The notes beneath the pieces are model-generated. The model saw only the letters and a list, made by a program, of their open reading frames with translations, did no database searches and was not told where the DNA came from. 5,831 bases of DNA from Clostridia bacterium. Lineage in GTDB: Bacteria > Bacillota_A > Clostridia > Christensenellales > Aristaeellaceae. Within the stretch, counting starts at the first letter, position 1, and each line of letters starts with the position of its first letter. The stretch is from positions 1 through 5,831 of the forward strand of contig WRHG01000125.1 in the NCBI GenBank assembly GCA_009783365.1, written 5' to 3'. A program made the position numbers and the translations under genes. Shown here piece after piece: positions 1 to 5,625 of the stretch.

Positions 1-110
1 CGGCATCCCAACAACCGCCCAATGGGGGGGAAATTATACGGGTCGGCGAACCGCAGGCCCAATACAAAGCCCGTGAGCAGCGCGCCAGCCGACCAAACCA
101 TAACCCTCAT
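1..110 (-). CDS. cbiB: Adenosylcobinamide-phosphate synthase CbiB (CobD), N-terminal fragment, runs off the left edge
   Basis: Seen: on the minus strand an ATG at 110-108 opens a frame that stays open to the edge (36 codons). It is preceded by a GGAAAGG-type Shine-Dalgarno about 18 to 8 bases upstream, and starts 18 bases after the cbiA stop. The peptide has a hydrophobic N-terminus followed by GFVLGLRFADPYNFP, which resembles the opening of CbiB proteins (first membrane segment, then an LDxxxGDP-like motif). Known: CbiB is a membrane protein that joins aminopropanol or its phosphate to adenosylcobyric acid, giving adenosylcobinamide (phosphate). cbiA and cbiB are often neighbours, which supports the call. 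Odd: the usual HPVR-like motif after GDP is not present; here the chain reads FPPIGRLLG. The stretch sits on a run of seven C (minus strand; positions 24-30), so a sequencing slip or real decay is possible. Only the first tenth or so of the protein is visible. Confidence 0.6.
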   Translation of the reverse strand, partial: MRVMVWSAGALLTGFVLGLRFADPYNFPPIGRLLGC

Positions 111-128
111 ATTGTGCCGCCTTTCCGT

Positions 129-512
129 TCAAGTAAGCTCATATAGCTTCATCCTCTCCACAAAATTTACCGCGAGCGAGGGTTTTGCAAGGAAATGTAG
201 ATGCGGGAACCCCGCGTACAGAGAATCTGTCGCATGTACGCATGGGTAGGATATTTCGCGCCCCGCTTTTTGTGCTGCAAAACCATCTCCGGGGCAATGG
301 CTATCCCAGTAGTGAAACTCATTGGAACGTATCGAATCGCCCGCCTTACACAGCAGATTGTCACGATTGGCGGTCAGCGTGATATATCCGAACCGCTGGA
401 GGCGCTTCGTTTCATATGCCTCGCTATTTATAACACCGCACATGGGCATCCCGTCCATGCTCGTATGCAAATAGAGAAAACCGCCGCATTCCGCGATCGT
501 CGGCAGGCCATC
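129..512 (-). pseudogene. cbiA: Cobyrinic acid a,c-diamide synthase CbiA, 5'-truncated remnant (glutamine amidotransferase half only)
   Basis: Seen: the minus-strand frame from 512 down to the TGA at 131-129 gives about 127 residues matching the C-terminal glutaminase (GATase_3) part of CbiA. Landmarks in order are GLPTIAECGGFLYL with the nucleophile Cys (codon 488-486), EFHYWDS, CVHATDSLYAGFPHLHF and a final NFVERM. Known: CbiA is about 450 residues long, with an N-terminal ATP-binding synthetase domain; it uses glutamine-derived ammonia to amidate cobyrinic acid at carboxylates a and c. Here that domain is absent: the frame upstream runs through the terminator and the end of the riboswitch to a stop at 611-609, with no ATG or GTG and no CbiA-like sequence. 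The first in-frame candidates, TTG at 470-468 and ATG at 455-453, lie downstream of the catalytic Cys. Inference: a deletion joined the leader to the middle of cbiA, leaving a non-functional remnant. The retained sequence is well conserved, so the loss looks recent, or the join is an assembly error. Confidence 0.8.
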
Positions 513-517
513 GGGTG

Positions 518-561
518 CACCAACAAAACAAAAACGCGGAGACGTACAAAACGTCTCCGCG
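518..561 (-). terminator. Intrinsic terminator of the leftward cobalamin riboswitch
   Basis: A perfect 11-bp inverted repeat (535-545 with 551-561, arms CGCGGAGACGT and ACGTCTCCGCG, 5-base loop) is followed on the minus strand by TTTTTGTTTTGTTG. This is a textbook Rho-independent terminator placed about 50 bases after the aptamer, so it is the likely OFF structure of the expression platform. It lies immediately before the cbiA remnant and its hairpin falls in the open frame that leads into it, which shows that this stretch is leader and not coding sequence. Confidence 0.85.
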
Positions 562-613
562 ACCGATTCTTCGCGAAGCCTGCCAACACCCCGTACTCGC
601 AGGATTGGTTATA

Positions 614-823
614 CATCAAAGCCGGTCTCCTGACTCTCGCGCTTGTGGCCTGTCCCACAATCCGCCGTTCTGCCTTACCGTGTGATCACAGTGACTGGCT
701 TTCGCCAACGAACAACGGATACGCGCCTACAGTGGCGGTACCGTGCAGTTAAGCGCCCATATAAGCGCTCGCTGCGTTCCCTGTTAATCCGGACGGCATC
801 CTCCTTTCAGCTTTTTCCCGATG
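614..823 (-). ncRNA. Cobalamin riboswitch, leftward
   Basis: Seen on the minus strand, in order: GGATGCC, AACAGGGAA (near 777-785), CCGCCACTGTA (728-738), GCGAAAGCCAGTCACTG, GGTAAGGC, and AGTCAGGAGACC (624-635). These match the conserved core of cobalamin aptamers in the right order and spacing. A closing P1-like stem can be drawn between GCTTTGATG (614-622) and CATC plus AAAGC (820-823 and 810-814) with a bulge; the outer limits rest on that pairing and are approximate. The arm after GGGAA differs from the usual GGTGAAAATCC form, reading as a GCGC-rich hairpin. Known: binding of a cobalamin shuts down expression, in Firmicutes usually by termination. It would control cbiA-cbiB, but the first gene downstream is now a remnant. 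Confidence 0.88.
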
Positions 824-859
824 AAAACCGCAAGCCGCCGGAACACTTCGACATGCTGA

Positions 860-888
860 AATATATCATGGCGAAAAGTGTTTGTCAA
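860..888 (-). promoter_or_regulatory. Sigma-A/sigma-70 type promoter of the leftward arm
   Basis: On the minus strand there is a perfect -35 TTGACA (888-883), a 17-base spacer and a -10 TATATT (865-860). Transcription would start near 852, about 30 bases before the first aptamer stem. This is the only strong promoter I see for the leftward riboswitch. Confidence 0.8.
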
Positions 889-923
889 CAGAAAACGAAT
901 GTGGAAGTCGGGCATAATTCTCG

Positions 924-952
924 TTGACGCAACGCGTCCACCGGGGTATAAT
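924..952 (+). promoter_or_regulatory. Sigma-A/sigma-70 type promoter of the btuF-cobS operon
   Basis: The -35 is TTGACG (924-929), the spacer is 17 bases and the -10 is a perfect TATAAT (947-952). Transcription would start near 959, about a dozen bases before the aptamer. It is back to back with the leftward promoter: the two -35 boxes are only 35 bases apart. Confidence 0.85.
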
Positions 953-970
953 GCAGGAACAAATGAATAG

Positions 971-1144
971 CGTGTGTATCTGCACGTAAGTGCGGCGCTT
1001 GACATAAGCGTCAAGGGAACACGGATGAAATTTCCGGACTGTCCCAGTAACCGTGAAACGGACGAACGGGCGATAAGCCACTGTCGCAAGACGGGAAGGC
1101 GCCCAAGTAGGATGAAGTCAAGTCGGGAGACCTGGTTACACATT
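971..1144 (+). ncRNA. Cobalamin riboswitch, rightward
   Basis: Seen in order: AAGGGAAC (1013-1020), CGGATGAAATTTCCG then GACTGTCCCAGTAACC (about 1022-1052), AAGCCACTGTC (1075-1085), ACGGGAAGGCGCC (1091-1103) and AGTCGGGAGACCTGG (1121-1135). This is the conserved core of a cobalamin aptamer. A 6-bp closing stem, TGTGTA (973-978) with TACACA (1137-1142), frames it and sets the limits given. Some core boxes deviate: CAGTAACC replaces the usual GCCACTGTA or GCAACTGTA, and AGTCGGGAGACC replaces AGTCAGGAGACC. It would repress the import and nucleotide-loop genes when cobalamin is plentiful. It is clearly different in sequence from the leftward aptamer, so it is not a recent copy. Confidence 0.9.
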
Positions 1145-1195
1145 CACGCTTCTGGGATTGAGATATGCTATGCGTAGATGGGACTATACCCGTTG

Positions 1196-1230
1196 AAGTT
1201 GTCTCTTTCCAAAAGAGGGACGGCTTTTTT
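1196..1230 (+). terminator. Intrinsic terminator of the rightward riboswitch
   Basis: AAGTTGTCTCTTT (1196-1208) pairs with AGAGGGACGGCTT (1214-1226) around a CCAAA loop, giving 13 pairs including five G-U, followed by T to 1230. It lies about 50 bases after the aptamer and ends 47 bases before the btuF start, so it is the likely OFF state of the platform. The 1145-1195 stretch between aptamer and terminator holds a small GGG/CCC hairpin (1180-1191) that could be part of the switch; I could not define a clear antiterminator. Confidence 0.8.
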
Positions 1231-1261
1231 ACTCCTCTCAATCTGTTCATTTGATTAATTT

Positions 1262-1270
1262 GGAAAGGGG
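1262..1270 (+). promoter_or_regulatory. Ribosome binding site that fixes the btuF start
   Basis: GGAAAGGGG ends 7 bases before the ATG at 1278. This favours 1278 over the in-frame TTG at 1251, which lies before the Shine-Dalgarno and would add nine residues ahead of an ordinary signal peptide. Confidence 0.85.
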
Positions 1271-1277
1271 TAACCTC

Positions 1278-2195
1278 ATGAAAACCATCAAAACCCATAA
1301 GACGGTATCTCTGTTCCTCACAGTCGCTCTGCTCCTGGGCCTGCTGACCGGCAGCGCCTTGGGCGGGGCCGCCGCCCCGGTTTCCGTCACGGACATGACA
1401 GGTCGGGAGATTCAACTGGACGCGCCCGCCACGCGCATCGTAGCGTTGACCGCCTCCGACTGTGAGATCCTATTCGCACTGGGGGCCGGGGATACGCTGG
1501 TAGGGCGCGGAACGTACTGCGATTACCCGGCGGAGGTGCTGGAAGTTCCGACTGTTCAGTCCGGCATGGACACCAACATTGAACAGATTGTGGCGCTGGA
1601 ACCCCAAGTGGTGCTGATGAGCACCATGGCCCAGACGGAAGAGCAGGTTGCCGCGCTGGAAGCGGCGGGCATCCAGGCCGTGGTCAGCGATGCCCAGAAC
1701 ATCGCCGGCGTGTACGAGGCCATCGAACTGATCGGGGCGGTGGCGGGCAAGACGGAGGAAGCGGCCGCTTTGATTCAGGGCGTGCAGGCTTCCTTTGAGG
1801 AGATCGCGAACAAGGCCGCAGGCGACGGCGCAAAGACCGTCTATTTTGAAGTATCTCCCCTGGAGTGGGGGCTTTGGACCGCTGGAAGCGGGACCTTCAT
1901 GGATGAGCTGGCCGCGATGCTGGGGCTGAAGAACGCCTTCGGCGACGTGCAGGGCTGGGGCGAGATATCCCAGGAACAGGTCATCGAGCGCGATCCGGAT
2001 TACATTGTCACCATTGCGATGTACTTTGGCGACGGCCCCACTCCGGTGGAAGAAATCCTCAGCAGGGAAGGCTGGCAGGACTTGCAGGCCGTGAAGGGCG
2101 GCGCCATCTTGAATGCCGATTCCAACGAAATCTCCCGCCCCGGCCCCCGTTTGGTGGAAGCGGTGGAAGCCTTGTATCAATTCGTATATAAGTAA
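1278..2195 (+). CDS. btuF: Corrinoid ABC transporter substrate-binding protein (BtuF-like, 305 aa)
   Basis: Role: captures a corrinoid outside the membrane and hands it to the BtuCD-type importer. Seen: residues 1-33 form a secretion signal (basic MKTIKTHK, hydrophobic 10-23, AAA before P34). From residue 35 the protein follows the class III (helical backbone) binding-protein fold: VTDMTGREI, then RIVALTASDCEILFALGAGD, a CDYPAEV segment, SGMDTNIEQIVALEPQVVL, and in the second lobe EISQEQVIERDPDYIV. Glu63 (in DCEIL) and Glu233 (in SQEQV) fall where BtuF uses glutamates to dock on BtuC arginines, judged by eye. Length is normal. Odd: there is no lipobox cysteine. The sequence LLTGS places Ser26 (AGC, 1353-1355) where a lipoprotein would have Cys (TGC). 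Siderophore or haem binding proteins share this fold; the riboswitch and cob neighbours are what make corrinoid the best substrate. It is the first gene after the riboswitch. Confidence 0.85.
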   Translation: MKTIKTHKTVSLFLTVALLLGLLTGSALGGAAAPVSVTDMTGREIQLDAPATRIVALTASDCEILFALGAGDTLVGRGTYCDYPAEVLEVPTVQSGMDTNIEQIVALEPQVVLMSTMAQTEEQVAALEAAGIQAVVSDAQNIAGVYEAIELIGAVAGKTEEAAALIQGVQASFEEIANKAAGDGAKTVYFEVSPLEWGLWTAGSGTFMDELAAMLGLKNAFGDVQGWGEISQEQVIERDPDYIVTIAMYFGDGPTPVEEILSREGWQDLQAVKGGAILNADSNEISRPGPRLVEAVEALYQFVYK

Positions 2196-2202
2196 GATCG
2201 CT

Positions 2203-2230
2203 GGAAGGGGGCGGCTCTCCGTCCCCTTCC
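2203..2230 (+). other. Intergenic stem-loop between btuF and btuC
   Basis: GGAAGGGGGCGG (2203-2214) pairs fully with CCGTCCCCTTCC (2219-2230), 12 pairs with one G-U, around a CTCT loop. It begins 7 bases after the btuF stop and ends 18 bases before the btuC start. No T-run follows (the next bases are CAAGCATTTG), so it is not a standard intrinsic terminator. A likely role is to protect the btuF 3' end or to lower downstream expression, giving more binding protein than membrane parts; this is inference. Confidence 0.75.
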
Positions 2231-2248
2231 CAAGCATTTGAGGACCGC

Positions 2249-3280
2249 ATGGAAAATCGTTGCGAAGGTTTCCGTTTTCACGAATACATACTTTTTGCGC
2301 TCGGTACGCTTGCAGCAATACTGCTTTGTGTATGCTTGGGCAGCGTAAACGTTCCCTTAAAAGATGCTCTGACCGCGGTATGGAATACGATATGGAACCT
2401 CCCTATCCCCGCAGGAGTGTCCAAGTCAATCATCGTGTTCGTACGCCTGCCCAGGGTGATTTGTGTCGCCCTGTCGGGAGCGGCTCTGTCCTTGTGCGGC
2501 GCGGCGATGCAGGGACTGCTCCGCAACCCGCTGGCAGACGGGTCTACCCTCGGGGTTTCTTCTGGCGCTTCGCTGGGGGCCATCCTCGCCATTGCCCTTG
2601 GGCTTACCATCCCCGGCGTCAACTTTGCCGGCACCATGGTTATGGCGATTCTTTTCGCCTTCTTGTCCCTTGTGCTCATCCTGTCCCTCGCTTATCGTTT
2701 GGATCATTCCCTGGCCACCAATACCATCATCCTGATCGGCGTCATTTTCACCATGTTCATCCATAGTATCATCAGCCTGGTGACCGCCTTTGCCGGGGAG
2801 AAGGTGAAAACCATCATGTTCTGGACCATGGGCTCGCTGGCGAGCGGCAGCTATCAAAACGCGCTGGCGCTATTGATCGCCCTCATTATCTGCGGCGCAG
2901 TGATGCTGGGCAGCACCAGAGAACTGAACGCCTTTGCCGTAGGGGAGGACAATGCCCGTCATGTGGGCGTGGATGTAAAACGCGTCAAGCTGCGCGTGCT
3001 TATATGCGCGTCCGCTCTCATCGGCGTATGCGTATCCATCGGCGGAACCATCGGCTTTGTGGGGTTGGTGACACCCCATATCATCCGCATGCTGGTAGGG
3101 CCCAACCACAAGCGCCTTTTGCCCGCCAGCATCTTCAGCGGGGCCATCTTCCTGCTGCTGGCTGACCTCATAGGCCGTGTCATATTGAGCCCTTTGGAGA
3201 TTCCAATCGGCGTGATCACCTCCTTTATCGGCTCGGTGGTATTTGTGTATATATTCTATAAATCCAGAAAGGCGAGATGA
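2249..3280 (+). CDS. btuC: Corrinoid ABC transporter permease (BtuC-like, FecCD family, 343 aa)
   Basis: Role: membrane channel of the importer; two copies pair with two ATPases. Seen: a very hydrophobic protein of normal family length, with about ten possible membrane segments starting near residue 12. Family hallmarks are clear: RLPRVICVALSGAALSLCGAAMQ (66-88, split by the first re-entrant part), RNPLADGSTLGVSSGASLGA (92-111), and GFVGLVTPHIIRMLVG (269-284) with HKRLLPAS after it. The charged tail KSRKAR is cytoplasmic by the usual topology. The ATG at 2249 has a weak GAGGA site 4 bases upstream, weaker than those of the other genes. Neighbours: 53 bases after btuF, separated by the stem-loop, and 3 bases before btuD. 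The family also moves iron siderophores and haem, so the substrate is assigned by context. Confidence 0.88.
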   Translation: MENRCEGFRFHEYILFALGTLAAILLCVCLGSVNVPLKDALTAVWNTIWNLPIPAGVSKSIIVFVRLPRVICVALSGAALSLCGAAMQGLLRNPLADGSTLGVSSGASLGAILAIALGLTIPGVNFAGTMVMAILFAFLSLVLILSLAYRLDHSLATNTIILIGVIFTMFIHSIISLVTAFAGEKVKTIMFWTMGSLASGSYQNALALLIALIICGAVMLGSTRELNAFAVGEDNARHVGVDVKRVKLRVLICASALIGVCVSIGGTIGFVGLVTPHIIRMLVGPNHKRLLPASIFSGAIFLLLADLIGRVILSPLEIPIGVITSFIGSVVFVYIFYKSRKAR

Positions 3281-3283
3281 ACC

Positions 3284-4042
3284 ATGCTGAATGTCCGGGG
3301 CCTGACGGTTCGATATGGCAGTCTCGCCGTGCTGAACGATATCAGCTTTACGCTTGAGGCCGGGCAGTGGCTAATGGTGGCCGGGCCGAACGGCGCGGGG
3401 AAGTCCACGCTTGTTCACGCTATTTCCAAGGGCGTTCCTTACCGGGGCGAGGTATGGTATCGGGGCAAAAACGTACAAGCGATGCGTTCCTCTACCCTGG
3501 CAAGGGAGATGGGCGTATTATCCCAGAGCCATCAGGTGGGATATGCCTTTACGGTGGAGGAAGTGGTGAACCTGGGCCGGTACGCCCATCGAAAGGGTCG
3601 CCTTTCTTTCACTGATGAACAAGGTGAAGAGAAGGTGCGCACCGCCCTCGAGATGACCGGCATGCTGCCGTTGCGGCGGCAATCGGTGCTCACCTTGTCC
3701 GGCGGCGAATTGCAGCGGACGTTTCTAGCCCAGGCGTTTGCTCAAGATCCGAACCTGATTCTTTTGGACGAGCCCACCAACCATCTGGATTTAAAATATC
3801 AGAAGCAAACGTTTGAGTTGATAGAAACCTGGGTGAAACAGCCGGGCAGGGCGGTCATCTCCGTGGTGCACGACATCAGCCTGGCCAGAGCCTACGGCAC
3901 GCACGCCATGCTCCTCGATCAAGGGGAGTTGGTGGCCTATGGCAACAATCGCGAGGTATTATCCAAGGAAAACCTAACGGCCGTTTACGCCATGGATGTG
4001 CAGGGCTGGATGCGGCAAATGCTGGATCAATGGAAGGAGTAA
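3284..4042 (+). CDS. btuD: Corrinoid ABC transporter ATP-binding protein (BtuD-like, 252 aa)
   Basis: Role: cytoplasmic ATPase that drives the importer. Seen: every motif of an active ABC ATPase is present: Walker A GPNGAGKST (34-42), Q-loop Gln near 81 (VLSQSHQ), signature LSGGELQR (138-145), Walker B LILLDEPT (158-165), D-loop NHLD (166-169) and the switch His196 (VVHDISLA). Length is normal for the FecE/BtuD group. Start: ATG at 3284, 3 bases after the btuC stop, with AGAAAGGCGAG overlapping the end of btuC as its binding site. It ends 4 bases before cobT, whose Shine-Dalgarno lies inside its last codons, so the two are probably translationally coupled. Closely related ATPases serve siderophore importers; operon context decides. 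Confidence 0.9.
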   Translation: MLNVRGLTVRYGSLAVLNDISFTLEAGQWLMVAGPNGAGKSTLVHAISKGVPYRGEVWYRGKNVQAMRSSTLAREMGVLSQSHQVGYAFTVEEVVNLGRYAHRKGRLSFTDEQGEEKVRTALEMTGMLPLRRQSVLTLSGGELQRTFLAQAFAQDPNLILLDEPTNHLDLKYQKQTFELIETWVKQPGRAVISVVHDISLARAYGTHAMLLDQGELVAYGNNREVLSKENLTAVYAMDVQGWMRQMLDQWKE

Positions 4043-4046
4043 CCGA

Positions 4047-5084
4047 ATGGATCTGCTAAAACGCTTGAGCGAAATCCCATCCCTTGACCGGATCGCCATG
4101 GAGCAGGCGCAAGCCCGCATGGACAATATCGCCAAACCCATGGGCAGTCTGGGGTTTTTGGAGCAGGTAATCGTCAAAATCGCTGGACTGATTGGCGACG
4201 CTGACGTGCGCCTTGACCAGCGTGCGGTCGTGGTCATGTGCTCAGACAATGGGGTTGTGCGTGAAGGTGTGGCGTCCACGCCGCCAGTGATCACCCGCGT
4301 CATGACGGAGAATATGGCAAAGGATCAAACCTGCGTATGCGTGATGGCAAGGCAGGTAGGCGCTGGGGTCATTCCCGTGGATATCGGCATGTTTGAACCC
4401 GCGAGCGTGCCTGGTGTCATGGACAGGCATGTCGCCAGAGGAACCAAAAACATGGCCGAAGGCCCTGCGATGTCCATGGAGCAGGCGGTTCAGGCGATTG
4501 AAACGGGTATTGCACTGGTAGCGGAGCTGAAAAATCAGGGTTATCAACTGCTGGCAGCGGGTGAAATGGGTATCGGAAACACCACCACCGCCAGCGCGGT
4601 AGCCTCCGTGCTTTTGAACAAACCCGTCGAAATGATGACAGGGCCGGGCGCGGGGCTTACGGACGAGGCGCTCCAAAACAAAAAAGCGGTCATCCGGCGC
4701 GCTATCGAGATCAATAAGCCGGATCCGGGCGATCCTCTGGATGTGCTCGCCAAGGTTGGCGGCCTGGACATGGCCGGCATGTGCGGGCTGTACCTTGGCG
4801 GGGCTCTCTATCGGGTGCCTATACTGGTGGACGGTTTCATTAGCGCCGTTTCCGCACTGGTGGCAAAGCGGCTTTGTCACGCCTCCTTTGGGGCGATGCT
4901 CCCCAGTCATGTCTCCGCGGAACCAGCGGGGCCCATGGTACTGGACGCGTTGGATCTTTTGCCCCTCATCACCGCCAACATGCGACTAGGGGAGGGAACC
5001 GGCGCGACGGCAGCCATAGCCCTCATCGACATGATGCTGCATGTTTATCATGAAATGATTACCTTTGCCGATATCGGCATGTAA
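4047..5084 (+). CDS. cobT: Nicotinate-nucleotide--dimethylbenzimidazole phosphoribosyltransferase CobT (345 aa)
   Basis: Role: transfers phosphoribose from nicotinate mononucleotide to 5,6-dimethylbenzimidazole or a similar base, giving alpha-ribazole 5'-phosphate, the lower ligand of cobalamin; cytoplasmic. Seen: full family length with its marker blocks: KPMGSLGFLE (30-39), SDNGVVREGVASTPP (66-80), GEMGIGNTTTAS (172-183), GPGAGLT (199-205), VGGLDMAGM (237-245) and RLGEGTGA (313-320). Glu316 in the last block matches the proposed catalytic base (Glu317 in the Salmonella enzyme). Start: ATG at 4047 with GGAAGGAG 7 bases upstream. An earlier in-frame ATG at 3996 would add 17 Cys- and Arg-rich residues inside btuD and has no support. 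Which base is used cannot be told from sequence; the block near SDNGVV differs from the ADHGV of many family members. Confidence 0.93.
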   Translation: MDLLKRLSEIPSLDRIAMEQAQARMDNIAKPMGSLGFLEQVIVKIAGLIGDADVRLDQRAVVVMCSDNGVVREGVASTPPVITRVMTENMAKDQTCVCVMARQVGAGVIPVDIGMFEPASVPGVMDRHVARGTKNMAEGPAMSMEQAVQAIETGIALVAELKNQGYQLLAAGEMGIGNTTTASAVASVLLNKPVEMMTGPGAGLTDEALQNKKAVIRRAIEINKPDPGDPLDVLAKVGGLDMAGMCGLYLGGALYRVPILVDGFISAVSALVAKRLCHASFGAMLPSHVSAEPAGPMVLDALDLLPLITANMRLGEGTGATAAIALIDMMLHVYHEMITFADIGM

Positions 5085-5094
5085 GGGGGCATAG

Positions 5095-5625
5095 ATGCTT
5101 ACCATGCTCATCGGCGGTTCCGGCTGCGGTAAAAGCGTCTTTGGCGAAGCGCTGGCGGCAAAGATGGCACCTCCCCGGTACTATATCGCTACGATGCGTC
5201 CTTATGGGGAGGAAAGCCTTGCGCGCATACAGCGGCATCGGGCCCAACGGAGCCCCCTGGGGTTTGAGACCTTTGACCGCTACAAGGACGTGGGCAGCCT
5301 TGTTCTGCCACAGCCGGGCACGGTTTTATTGGAGTGCCTGTGCAACCTGACGGCCAACGAAATGTTCGACAAGGACGGCGCGGAAGCGTCGGTCGAAGAG
5401 TCGGTGGAAACCGTCCTGTCCGGCGTTGAGGCTTTGTATGGTCAGGCAACCCACCTCATTGTCATCACGAACGACGTAGGGAGCGATGGCGCGCAATACG
5501 GGGAAAGCACCATGCGCTATATGCGGGCGCTGGGAAAAATAAACGCCTTGCTTGCGAAAAAAGCGGATCATGTGGCAGAGCTGGTTTGCGGGATTCCCCT
5601 TTGGCTGAAGGGAGAGGTGATATGA
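5095..5625 (+). CDS. cobU: Adenosylcobinamide kinase / adenosylcobinamide-phosphate guanylyltransferase CobU (176 aa)
   Basis: Role: phosphorylates adenosylcobinamide and then transfers GMP to it, giving adenosylcobinamide-GDP, the substrate of CobS. Seen: P-loop GGSGCGKS (7-14), YYIATM (29-34), RIQRHRAQR (44-52) in which His48 aligns with the guanylylated His46 of Salmonella CobU, LLECLCNLTANEMF (78-91) and a C-terminal block VITNDVGSDG (123-132), ALGKINALLAKKADHV (145-160), GIPLWLKG (166-173). Length is close to the usual 180. It belongs to the form with an ANEMF block that I associate with clostridia; that placement is from memory. Start: ATG at 5095, AAGGGGG 5 bases upstream, 10 bases after cobT. 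The stop overlaps the cobS start (ATGA). Confidence 0.9.
   Translation: MLTMLIGGSGCGKSVFGEALAAKMAPPRYYIATMRPYGEESLARIQRHRAQRSPLGFETFDRYKDVGSLVLPQPGTVLLECLCNLTANEMFDKDGAEASVEESVETVLSGVEALYGQATHLIVITNDVGSDGAQYGESTMRYMRALGKINALLAKKADHVAELVCGIPLWLKGEVI

Noticed and set aside
569..578. Palindrome CTTCGCGAAG between the leftward aptamer and terminator
   Set aside because: It is short and may belong to the expression platform's alternative folds; there is no evidence for a protein site.
681..690. Palindrome TGTGATCACA, resembling a CRP/FNR-type operator
   Set aside because: It falls inside a variable arm of the leftward riboswitch, where it forms part of an RNA hairpin, and is well downstream of the promoter.
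201..752. Long open frame on the plus strand (183 codons)
   Set aside because: It runs antisense to the cbiA remnant and through the leftward terminator and riboswitch; it has no recognisable domain and no good binding site.
784..1143. Minus-strand open frame of 119 codons across both promoters
   Set aside because: It overlaps both promoters and parts of both aptamers, and its sequence is not protein-like.
1251..1277. TTG at 1251 as a longer btuF start
   Set aside because: The Shine-Dalgarno lies downstream of it, and the ATG at 1278 gives a normal signal peptide.
1470..2318. Long open frame on the minus strand (282 codons) opposite btuF
   Set aside because: It is the antisense shadow of a well-supported gene, rich in His, Gly, Leu and Arg as expected from reverse-reading GC-rich codons, with no domain.
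4242..4910. Open frame of 222 codons on the minus strand opposite cobT
   Set aside because: It is an antisense shadow of cobT; the composition is His- and Arg-rich and matches no family I know.
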